From Trichuris trichiura (lineage: Eukaryota; Nematoda; Enoplea; Trichinellida; Trichuridae): DNA of 64,000 nucleotides. A program made the translations under genes and the position numbers. This document shows, piece after piece, positions 24,101-36,100 of the stretch. The notes below the pieces were generated by a model. It was not told the origin of the DNA. It saw only the letters and a list, made by a program, of their open reading frames with translations, and made no database searches. Location of the stretch: assembly GCA_037903355.1 (NCBI GenBank), contig JBAJFE010000004.1, forward strand, positions 5,626,001 through 5,690,000. The letters are read 5' to 3'. The first letter of the stretch is position 1; each line of letters starts with the position of its first letter.

Positions 24101-27100
24101 AGCAAATTAAAAATGTGATTCAGCATAGTGTAAATCTGAAGAGCCAAACAGGTTAAAAAAATTATCTTTTGCAGGTCAGGACCAGTGTTCGTTAAAAGGT
24201 GACGTCACTGTTTACCGCGAGCAAATCGCGCTCATAGAATCCGCAGATAACGAGGGCCAAATGTAGTTATGTACCTGACGTTTGCGTTTCCTAGTTTATA
24301 GACTGGGTTGTATAGATTTGCTATCAGTGGTATTTCGCTGGCATTTAGGTGCATAAAACTTTTTTTCGTTTTGTTTACTCCATCAGTTCTTTCGAAGTTC
24401 CTTGGAATTAACCATTTCTCTCGATTAAAGCTGTGAACACTCTGAAAAATGTCTTTATTACGGATTGTCTCCCGTTGTGAAAATAACAAAGAGATCTTAA
24501 CACTTCTTCCGGAGCTTTCGGGTTCTTTCGCGACCCGTTAGCAAATTATGAAATTTTTGTCTGATTCGTGACAATCCGGGTAACTCAGGTGCACTAGTTG
24601 CACTTTTTTTGTCCGCTACAGATGAAATACTTTTTAAGAAGACTGGAAACTATGATAACTTGTTAGGCTTAATATGATTACACTTTAGTTCAGTGGGAGA
24701 GAATTAAAGGGCAGTAATATTTTCACAGGCGTCGTCAATTTTTGTGTCTTTACGGACAGTGATCCAACTAAAAAGTGTGAAGAAAGATTGGTTTTTATTC
24801 TCTGTTAGCACTAGGTTTTTGTATTTTAAATTTTATAACTGGTTTTACCTTTTCCACAGGTTCGAACAGAGCTGATGAAAAGATTGACAGTATATGAGCA
24901 AAAAATTGAAGCTTGCAGTCGATTTTGGAATGATTTACGTGAATTGTCGTCATGGACTCAAAACGTAAAAAACCTGCTTCTTGAATGCAAGTCTGCCACT
25001 ATTTACACACCGTCACGAGTGGATCTTGAAGTATTCAGTATTTGAAATTCAGAGTTGAAGAATTCGGGTTTAACTTTTATAGACTTTAGAAGGAGAAATT
25101 AAAGAGAAGAAAAAAGAGATAGATGCGTTTGCTAGCCTTTATTCGGCATTTTGCCAGGAGGTGAGCGAAAATGACGCCTTTCTCGGGGAGGCTACCGAGC
25201 GTGGAGTACAAGTTTTGTTGAACAACTGGAATGCCATACTGAACATGATTGAACTTTTTCACTCTTCTTCTTCTTCCGCGGGAAGTGCGGAGGATCAGGC
25301 CGGTACAAATTGTAAACGAACATATCTGTTCTTATTTATTACCGAGCTGTTTCCTTTAGTTGGTGGAGATCATTTGGAAAACGACGAATATGGAGTTAAA
25401 CAATTAGACGTGGAACGGCTTGTTGCTCTACCAGCTGGGGACGTTTCCGAAGTTGCTCATTACGCTGTACCTTTTTCCGCTGAGCGAGGTGGAGCGCATT
25501 TTCAAATATGGGAGTTTTAAACAGGAATTTGTTGCTGAATTAATACTTTTGCAAGCCAGACAGCAGTTTGTAGCTTGAGCTTTCTGTTAATAAGTTTAGC
25601 GTTGATCTAAGCAACTCAATTATGATTAATATTAACAGGAATTACTCGGCATCGTGCACTTCTGAAGTAGTGCCTTAATCTTACAAATTCGAAAATCATA
25701 AGCACTAATAACTTGTCTTTGCGTAATTCCTGTTGTTTTGCAGATTCATTGGCAGCTGACAGTTCTCTGAGAGACGTTACGGATGATTATTCATCCTTGC
25801 TTTCCAAGCCTGAAGATCTACCTGAAAAGACTGGCTTTCCTTCAGTAGGGAGGGACTTGCAAGAATTGATCCGCTGGGACCATTGGTTGGCTGATACTAC
25901 CGACGAATATCATGCTTTCTGTAAGCTAGGAATGATCGAAGAAATTCGGGAAGCAATGAAGAAAGAGCAGGTATTGTGGCTCTTCAAACCCCTTACATTG
26001 TGTTTCATAGTTCCTTACTTAAAGGCCTTCAGTTCGCAACTGAAAGTTAATCTACCCAAGGTCATCCGAATACTTGAATGCGATCAGAACACGGATATAC
26101 AACATAAAGGTAGAAGGAGAATCTCTTTCAGCTTCATCTGACAGTGTGATATTTTGTACTTCGGTTTTTCAGCTGAGATGCTTTACAAGGAATGGGAGAA
26201 GCGAGTTCTCGAGGTCGAACTTCGTCTGACCGAGTTGAACGAAATGTTGGAGCATTCTCGCCGTTGGGACGACCTTCGGGAAGAAATCGAACTGTTTCTT
26301 TTGACTTGCGAGAAAAAGATTTCAAGCGCTAAAGTTTCTGAGGTGCCGATTGAAAAGTTGCACAAAGAACTTGCAACTCTTGAGGTGCGCCATTTTTGCT
26401 GTTTTGCCATTTTAGTGGGAAAAGATACGTAGTCAGTCTGGGTTTTATTACTATCATGTATTTATTTATCCGTTAGTTGATATGTGTTTCATGTTTTTCT
26501 CTGTACAGGAAGGGGTATCGTTTATTTGAGCACACAAAAATGTAAAGTTTTCAGGAATCATCTGCACTTGTTATCAGGTGTAACGTATGAGTGCCCAAAC
26601 GCTGTCGTTGTTCCGTGCAGTGTTAAAGTTTAAAGGGAGACGCGGGTTTAAAAAAATGATCGTGGTAAGATGATAGTGGCTGAAGAATGCACTGATATTT
26701 TAATTGTTTTAAAGTTTTCTGCTTTTCGTAAGGCTTCCCAACAGCTGCTAGAAATGAAGCTTTATTTTATTAACGGCCACCAGTCGTAGGGAGAAGGAGC
26801 ATGTTATCGAAGACCATTGCCAAAAATCCATTATTCATATTTCAAAGCTCACATTATCTTTTTATTCAGCTGGCTGGTTTATCCATTCCACCGAGCTGAC
26901 TGCTAGTCCAATCATGTTTGGATGAGACGAACCGTAACTTTGTAAAGCAATTTGTTAATGACTAACAAGCATCTCAGTAGGTCATAGCACGCAACGCGTC
27001 CATTACCTACAAGGATTAATCAGCAGTTTTAAATGATAATCTAGGAGCAAGCGTTGTTACAGATGCGGTTTTTTGTTGTCATTTTTTTCATTGTCAACGT

Positions 27101-30100
27101 CCGCAGGTGAAGGGGTCAGACGATTCGTAAGGCTGACAGCAGCATTGGTAATTTCGGGTTTCCCTATCTCAGTATATTCTTGTTATCAGTCTTTTTAACG
27201 CTACTGATCTATCCACCAGTTGTTTATCCACTTATTTTTTGATTACAGCTTTTGATTATTAACACAGATAAGCTGACATGGAAGAAATCTAGCAATGTCG
27301 GCGCACTGTGAAGAAACTTATCCTCATTGGTGAAAACTGTTGCTTTTTGGTACATGTTTATGAGAGCGGAACAATTTTGAGTTGTAGGCTATTGTATAAC
27401 AGTTAATGGCACTTGTATAGTTGGGAATGAGACGGAAAGTAATAGTTGCCTATTCCTGGCATAAGTCTACTGAAATACGGCGCTTTACGTGAACATATAG
27501 CTCTTCATTAATGCAATTTTGAGTACAGTAAAACCCTCCTAATTCGGACCCCTACAAACCGGATCCCTCTTTAATACGGACTCATGGAAGAGAACAATAG
27601 AACGACCGTTTAGATTAGCCATTCTCAACGTGGGGCCTAGGGCCCCCAGGGGGCTGAGAGGGTGTCAGGGGGCCGAGATCGAAACTTTTCCAGAGGGGGG
27701 GGGCTAGGGGGCCGTCAAGGGGGGCTGAGAAACCTTACTGGAACAAGCGTAGTTAGGTAGATCGGAAGGGTGAGAATTTATGCCAATCCTCTATAGTGGA
27801 TTGGTTAACCGTTGGCAACATCCCTCTATAGAGGATTGGCACAAATTCTCACTCGACTCGACGAAGTGGTTTCCTTGTTAGTTTCGAAGAACCCCAAGTG
27901 CTCTTTTCAAATGATTTGACGACTGTATATTCGCATTGTATCAGTGCATTAACTTGATCCTAGGAGGTTGTCATTAAAAGCTGATTGGCTGCTATACAAA
28001 AAACGCAAACATTGATCGACCAATAGGAAAAGGGGGACCTGGCACCTAAGGACACCTTCCAAGGGGGCCTAGCGTAGAAAAGGTTGAGAATGGCTGGTTT
28101 AGATTAAAGATAATTAGGGTATTTGTGCGAAACGGACAGTCACTTGTCGGCAACGGCTGTAAAGGCAGCAAACAACCAGCCAACGATCCTTCGGCATACA
28201 TTAGCATAGGCGCAGACCAGCCACGGCTCCGCCAAACCAGTCTCGGCCAATAAGTTGACTGCAGCAGGGCACCTCGAGTCCTAGGCTTCCCCAAGTAAAC
28301 TGAAATGTGGATCAAAGACCTGGTGTTTTTCAGTCGTATAAAACTACAGTCTGCTCTCATACAACGCGAAGATTAGTTCCTGGAAAACCTCGCGTTACAC
28401 GAGAACGCATTATGCAGGACACGTAAAGTGTAGGAAAAATGTTTACCTGTGAACAATAAAGGAGCAGGTCGCAAATAAGCAGGGTTTAAAAAAGGGACTC
28501 CGCCGTTCTTGTAAGCTAAATTCCCGCTTGCAGGTACTGACATCGCGCTATGGATGCCAGGAACCTACGTTTAAAATTGCATTACCTGCTTTTCTGCGAC
28601 CTACTGTATGCCTCTTCCATAAACCGGATTTTTTCGTAATCCGGACTACCCTCCGCCCCGACCTGTCCGGATTAGGGAGGTTTTACTCTATTAATAATTT
28701 TGTTTTCCCGCTCGTAGTAGTGAAATAATTAGGTAGCATTATCCATCCTCAGACTTTTTTCACTTTATGACGTTAGCAATAGTTCACCACGACTGTTAAT
28801 TATTTTCTATGATACCATGTGTTTTTGAATTCCTGTCTTTTATCCATGTTGATAGGCTTATTGACTTGCGCTGAGTCTTAGTAATCTTCCCAACTGCAAG
28901 GTCTGCTTTTCTTCTTGTCACAGAGTTTCTTCAGTATGCTCTTGGCCTTGGATTAGGGCGCTTATGCTCTGGCGTCCACTTGTAATGCAGCTTTACGCAA
29001 ATCAGTTCGTTGTTGTTTTACTATTCCACATTTATCTTATGCAGTATGTTCGCATCCTAAATAAGATCAAGTAACTATCCGTTGTGATTGTAAGACCTTA
29101 ATGAATTAATTTAAACTTCCTTCAGTTGAAGTTCTAAGAATGTTTAATTCGTTGAGAGTAACATATCAAATGTGAAAAAATGTTCATTACGTTCTGTCTC
29201 AAATTTAGATGCCCATAAGTTCAAGCGGAAATAAATGTATTCATTTTAAGTAGTCTCCGTTGCAACTAACAAAATTCTGCCGAAGATTTAACAGCATACG
29301 AATCCAGCTCGAGCAGAAATCTGGGGCTTTAATCCAAAGACATGGGACATCTTCAATATTAGCAAAGTGTTTTCTGGACAAGGCAAATTGCATTGATCAG
29401 AAGTGGTAGTAGTTTGAGAAAGCAAAGTCTGGTGATTGCGCGATGTGTAACAATGCTTTCCAGCACAGCCGGCGGATAATGTTTTTTGTTGCTGGAGCAA
29501 CATGACCTTGTGCTCTGTCCTGCACTAGAAAACTACCCATTTTTTAGTGAGAGTATTTGCTTATCTTCTCGCAAATCTCAGGGTAGTTATCCATTGCATG
29601 CAAACGGGCTAAGCCGTAGAAGATGAAGACGCCATTCATAATGGCAAAGCTCGGTAACAACGCCGATTTTTTAAACGTTTTTTGGTCGTTTCCATCGCAG
29701 TCCAGAGCCAGCTTGCCTGCATCAAACGTTTCTGCGAGTAGTCACGTTGTGACAGCTCAGTTTGATCAAGCAGGGCCTGCAGGTCTCCATGCTTCGTTCC
29801 TTCAGGCTGTTTGACCTTGGTAGGTCATCTCCACTGCGGAAGCGCATGCATCACTTTCGACATATAGTAGCCGACGATACTGCATCACCTTAAGCGTCGC
29901 ACAAAATTCTTTCCACGCCCGAACCTATTTTTCTTCTCTTAAAGCGAAAAAACAACGTGCGTCCATATGGGCCTTTCCCAGTGCATGACAAAACGCCAGT
30001 GAAACAACGACCAAACGAACGAAACTGTCTAGAATTTTTTTACGTACTAAACGGACGTTCAGCTGAGTCACGCTCACGTTGCGGAAACCGATGCGTTTGC

Positions 30101-33100
30101 ACAGTACTCCAGATTCGTGAAATACAAGCATAGTGGCAGGCAATTATGCTCACCCCTAATAACTACATTCTGCTTGCAGGGTATTTTGCTGCCTTTTACA
30201 CTTTGAAGCATTACCGCTTTGTGTTATTCGTAATTTGGTAAATTTCATTTTCTGTTTAGCAATTTTTTCGTTTACCTAATATTGTTGGCAGTGTAACTTT
30301 GAGATGTTCCATGACGAGCTCACCAGGCATGGGTTTTTCATCTCAATACTGACGGGCTGCTGGAAGGGAGAGGCCGGCTTAATCGTCTGTTAATAGTTTC
30401 TTGATTTTGTAACAAGCAGTTTGGAATGGCTTTTCGGTTGCAGCTTACTTGCGCATCTGCTCGTCTATTAATAACTCCCTGCTTTGTATAAGTCTAAGAG
30501 TTTCTTTAGAATTGCTTGTCTGAGAACAGGCATGGCAACACTTTATAAATTGTTTTTACTTTTGCCCTTCGAACAAGTTAAATCCAAACATCTACTACGT
30601 TGCTATTTTGTTTCAACTGCTTCTGCTCCGCAGGCAGTGTAGAAGCGGTAATACGTATTTGGACCAAATTGAAACTTGTTTGAAACATGTTCCCTGAGTG
30701 CTTGAACAGACTCGTTATGGCTAACTGGCTTAAACACTCAACGTTTCCAAAATGACGATCGGTCGGTTTAACAGTGCTCATATTTATCTCAAATTTGCTT
30801 TTGAATTTTTTCCACGTATTGTTTTTTATTGTGTCCTTCGGGGCGCGCTGACAGTTTAGAAAGATCGTTGTTCAAGACGATTATTTTGTGCGGGTTATAA
30901 TTTCTTAGGTGTTGCCCTTTTCGCCAACGTTGTTTTATATTAACCATGACCTTACGCTGGTATTTGAAGCAGTTTCTTTTGCATCTTGTCTTCTTAACAA
31001 AAGTTTGTGAGTTATGGTAGGGTGAGGCGCTGGTGGCATTTAGTTTACTTTCGCTGCCCTGATGATTGTCGTTTCTTTTTTCTTAGACATTGCTCTTGCT
31101 GTTCTTTTGAGCGAATGACCGTGAGTCGAACAGTAGCAATTTTCTCTTCTAATCTTTTAGCTTGTACTTTACCTTAGGCTATATTCAGGGACAACTTCTT
31201 AAACTTCTGTTTCGGCTCAGTATTTTTAAGATAATACGAAAAACGCGCTGAACAGGTTGGCATTGCACGTTACAAGTACCGTCGGCAAACCAAGTATTAA
31301 TAGTAAGCAGAAAAACGGGTTCTGCTATCAGCGAAATAATTTTGCCGTGGCGCCAGCAACGGGCCGGTTTTCTCGGCGTGCAACATGCCTGTGCTGGTCA
31401 ACTGTCTCTTATTCGATCGATCACATGGCTGGACTTCCCTTCTCGTAATTTTTGCAGTTTGCCGCGGGCATTGACAAGGTCTTCGTTTCACTCGTCCTCA
31501 TATTTCTCGCTCTCTTGCTAATAAGTAGCGTGCCTGAAATAGTAGCTACTGTTTTTTCAGCAATTGTCGCTTGAGGCAGATGCCTACCGCAGAAAAATGA
31601 CCGACTTCAATGAGTTGTCTAACTTCATGGTAGAAACGTATGTGCACGATGACGCTGCTTCCCTGAGCCAGATGACTTCGAATCTGAACACACTATGGAG
31701 CAAAACGAATGACAAGTGAGCAATCGCTGCCTCTTAGGATTAAGACTATCTGAACGCTTTCTTTTCTTTTGAACCCGTCCTTATTTTGTTTTTATCGTGC
31801 ACGTGCAAGCAAACCGTCTAATGCGTGCGTTGGTTTTTCAGTTTGAGAATTCGCAAAGCCGTCCTAGAAGCTCTTTCCAGAGGAAGGAAAGATTTCTTTT
31901 CCGCTTTTCAAGAGTTCAACCAGTGGCTGACTCGTATGGAAGGCCATTTGCAGACGCTGGACTCGGACAGCAATATGACGCAGCTGTTAAAGGATGTCGC
32001 ATATCGTCGTGAGCTTCGAGACAAATGGAAGGTATACCTAAAACGTCGCACTTATCTCCACTGCTGCAATTTATGGCTCTGCGGCTTAACTTTAGTTTCA
32101 ACTTGTTAGTTAGTTCAGCCGTCGCACTACAGGGAGAAAAGTTAAAACATTTTTGAGCTGACGAAGTCGAGTAGCTCGTTTCTCTCCAGCATCAAATGTC
32201 TGCTCTTTACTGCAGGGCGTGAATGGTGAGATTGAAGTTCACGAAAATGTCTTTCAATCACTTTGCGACACGGCAAATGCATTACTTGTAAACACAATTT
32301 GCTCGGAAGAGAAGGAGGACTTCCAGAGCGAACTGTTCAACCTATGCCAGCGATGGGGAGCTGCAACTAAGCTATCAGACGATATTCATGTTAGGCTGGA
32401 CCGCGCGCAAGAACGCTGGGAACGCCTTACCGGTCAGCTGCAGGAACTAATCGGTTGGGCAGAGGAAGCGAACCAGGAACTGCTTCGTCAGCAACCGCTT
32501 GGAGGTGATTTCGACAGATTGAAGGAGCAAAACGATTTTATTCAAGTTGGCTCATCCATGCTTGACTACGCGCTTGTGAAAGTGACTTTTTAGAGCCTGA
32601 ATGGTGAGCTGCTGAAGAAAGATAAGGCCGTAAAAGAGGTAATACAGTTAGCGCGCAGCTATTTGCTGCAGCAAGATCTTAGACCCAGTATCCTGGATCC
32701 TACTGACGAAGCTGACAAGGATGGTAAACGTTTATTTTTATTGCTGAAATTCAGAGCTTTGGTTCAGAAGCTCAGCAAGCCAAAAAAGAATCTCGCCGTA
32801 TTGGTCACATGATCAAGAATGACAGCGATCGGTTGGAGGAACTTTGGACTGAGTTCACTGAGAACACCAATAGTTGGCAGAAGCTCGTGGAAGAGACCTA
32901 CTCGGTCGGCTTTTCCTCTTTGTTTCCCTAAATCAATTTCATTTGTCTAAAATTTTTTAGAAAATGATGCTTTTCGATAAAGCTATAGATGAGTGTAAAG
33001 TGGTTATGAACGAAGCTGATAACTTAAAAGTTCTGTGGAAGTCAGTCGGTGGTATAAAGCTGGAAGAGCTGCCAAGTAGTATGGAGCATGCTCAGGTAAA

Positions 33101-36100
33101 CTCACTTGCATCCTTTGAAAATCTTTTTTGCGTTATCGACGGAAAGAACTTTTCATCCATTTTTTGGAATGAAAAAATGTGCCCTGTCGTAGCTGTATGG
33201 CAGTTACGCAGTAGGAGCAACCCAATTACTGTATCCGATCAGGTGTACCCTAATCATTAGCAGAAATATACTACTTCCTGATCGGATGCTGTCATTCTTT
33301 TTCTGGAAGCAGGAGCAGTCTATGCCGCAGTGCACGTCTTTCTCCAATGATAGCCAGCAGAGGATGTTTTTTGAGCTGTCACGGTGAAACGTACCGTTGG
33401 GATTCAGGTTTCCCTGAATTAAAAACTGAGTTATCTCTGGTGGGGTCACTTTCTGGAAACTACTTATTATTCAGCCTGCAGTGTTGTAAGTATGTTACCA
33501 GTTCAGATTCACCCTGCGTTTTTACGGGTAGTTTATCCCATTGTAAGTGGTTTTGTTAGAAGAGTGTAACTGTCAGGAGTTTCTCCACCCAGTCATTAAT
33601 ATAGCAAACGACTGACTGAAAAATTGGTCAAATCACTGCAGTATGTGAAAATTTTCAAAGTTATGTAAGTATGACTTTAAGTATGAATCAACGTAACGAA
33701 AAGTTCGCGCCAGTCTGTCCGATTGGAGAAGATACGCATGTTTAAATTTAAGAAATAAGACAGCAGAAAATTAATTAACTGAGAAGGGATAAGGATTATA
33801 TTGAGTGGTAATGTTTTTTTATTATACGACTGTATCTCTAGTAATTGTAGGATCGGTTGGAAGCCATCAAGGTAAGGCGAGTCAGACAAAACTTTGGTTT
33901 CTGAGCGAATTGTGGCAGCGAGTGCCATCTATCGTTTCTGAGGATTTTAAAGCGGGCTTTTTTAAAGCTTTCTGTTTGTAGGTTTTTGTATTTATTATTA
34001 AAAAAGCCCGCTTTAAAATCCTTAGAAACGATAGATAGTACTCGCTGCCACAATTCACATTTACAACGTAAGACCGCTGGTTTCTGAGCGATCAAAAATA
34101 GTTGTATTTATTATGAAAGAGCAGCTTTGCATAGACTATTAAGTGTGCAAAAAGGCGTGCACTAAAAAATGACTCAAATGCTTTGCATCCGACATCTTTT
34201 TTGCTAAAATTGGTCATCATCGTCAGAACTTTTACCGATTCGTAACAGTTTTAGTGGAGAAGGTTCTTGCTTCGATGTGGGTGGCTGCTTAAATGTCGAG
34301 GCTAACTGGTGGATGTCGGTCCCGCTAGTGCAACTTATTGAAGTAATGCAACGAAGAAGCCTACTGCACTGACTTGTACTTTTTTGCGGTAGATTTCTTT
34401 ATAGGATGAATTGCTAGTTGATAGCATCCTATTCACATCAGAACTTTAGACCGTTTAGTGAATCCTCTCAAACTCTACTCCTGCTTTGTCAGTTAACTCT
34501 ATGTAATATTGTAAATTCTTTGTCCCCATTTCAACTATATTAACATTGGTTTATGGTCTTCTACGGCTTTTTCCCGTTTATCTGTTGTGCTTGTATCTGT
34601 AAATTAGACGAAACAACTGCTCTACCAACGGATGGATGAGCCGTTATTAAGAAAATGTACAGATGTCAATACACTCAACTTTTAATGTTCAGAGCTTTCG
34701 GAACGCTCTAGTTCCGTCGTCAGTGAGGTGGTGGAGCTGACGCTGACTGACGACGGAACTAGAGCGTTCCGAAAGCTCTGAACATTAAAAGTTGAGTGTA
34801 TTGACATCTGTACATTTTCTTAATAACGGCTCATCCATCCGTTGGTAGAGCAGTTGTTTCGTCTAATTTACAGATACAAGCACAACAGATAAACGGGAAA
34901 AAGCCGTAGAAGACCATAAACCATGAAATCTCATCCCGTTACGAAGCACCCAGTGTTCAAGTATATTAACATTGAGTCTTTTACGTGTACATTTGACCTC
35001 TAAAAACGACTTTTCTTCTCCATTCATAAGAAACCGTTCTTTGTTCGTTCATGTTTTATCGTGAAATTGCAGCAGCTCAGTGACATCATCATGCTGTTCT
35101 TCTAGTTCTATTTCTTTTGCTGTATTCGTTTAGAGTAATCCATGAGGAAAGACGTCAAATTTTTCCAAACACCACTCCTTGAAATTTTTCACATTGGAAC
35201 AGGGCGTCCATTTATTATTTTGAAAACATACGAATTAATATTGGCACCGTCGATGCAAGCTTCAATGAGGCCAGACTGCTGAATACTAACGGGGCGGCAT
35301 CGCCTGCCTACACAACTGATTGTGCACTAACCTCTTACTCCTATCACTGTTTCTTTGGATTATCAGTAAATGTGAAGAAAGCCATATGTACCGTAGAACG
35401 CAAAAGAGATAAATATGCAATGTAAAATTAAGAAAGAGCTAGTGGGGACGGATCGAATGAAGAAATCAGTAAAATAAGAGTAAGCTTGAGTAAGGCGGGA
35501 TATTTACGTTGACGTATTAAAAACGAGTTTAGGACGCGAAACTTATAGTTTAGGAGTGCGCAGGTCTAGAAGTGCTCCGTGGACACATTTCTGCTTCTTT
35601 GAAACTTTTTGCATTAGTAACGGTGCATGTGTTTACCATTTTCAGTACGTTTCCATTAATGAAACTGCCAGTTGCTCGAGAGCTACTTGACAATTTACGT
35701 TTCGCTTTGCCTTCAGTAGCTTAATCTTTAAGTGAGGGAACGTCTGGCATATGTCACAATTCGAATTTCAATGGCATCCTTGCAGCCTAAACAGTGTCAG
35801 GCGGTTTCTCAAATAGGAGATTTGTGACAAGCCGGCTGGTAAAACATTGCTTTCTCATTAAAATGGTAACGTCCACAGAACACAACCGAAAACTGCAGAC
35901 GCCATGCAGTGGGACAGAATGCGTATGAAGATATGTATATATTATCTTCATCCGCATTCTGTCCCACAGCGTGTGAAGTTACTTTGAAAACATAGGCTAG
36001 AACTGTGGACATGAGGACAAGTCAGGTTTTTGAAGGTATATGTACGTATGCATGTGTTCATCGTGCCGCTAGCATTCGAACGTTATATGGTTCCTAGCCC

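Larger units (their letters stand above)
20060..24859 (+). other. Dystrophin intron, 4.8 kb, transposon-rich
   Basis: Holds an antisense hAT-like transposase fragment (20527-21009), a pogo-like end fragment (21416-21460), hAT-type MITE copy B (23445-23892) and a partial snap-back-family copy (24449-24545). No dystrophin exon is seen. Confidence 0.7.
26385..31560 (+). other. Dystrophin intron, 5.2 kb, with a nested transposon pair
   Basis: Holds the pogo/Tigger-like element 27526-28688, which itself carries a hAT-type MITE (27616-28096). Elsewhere I see no exon, RNA gene or coding transposon remnant. Confidence 0.65.
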
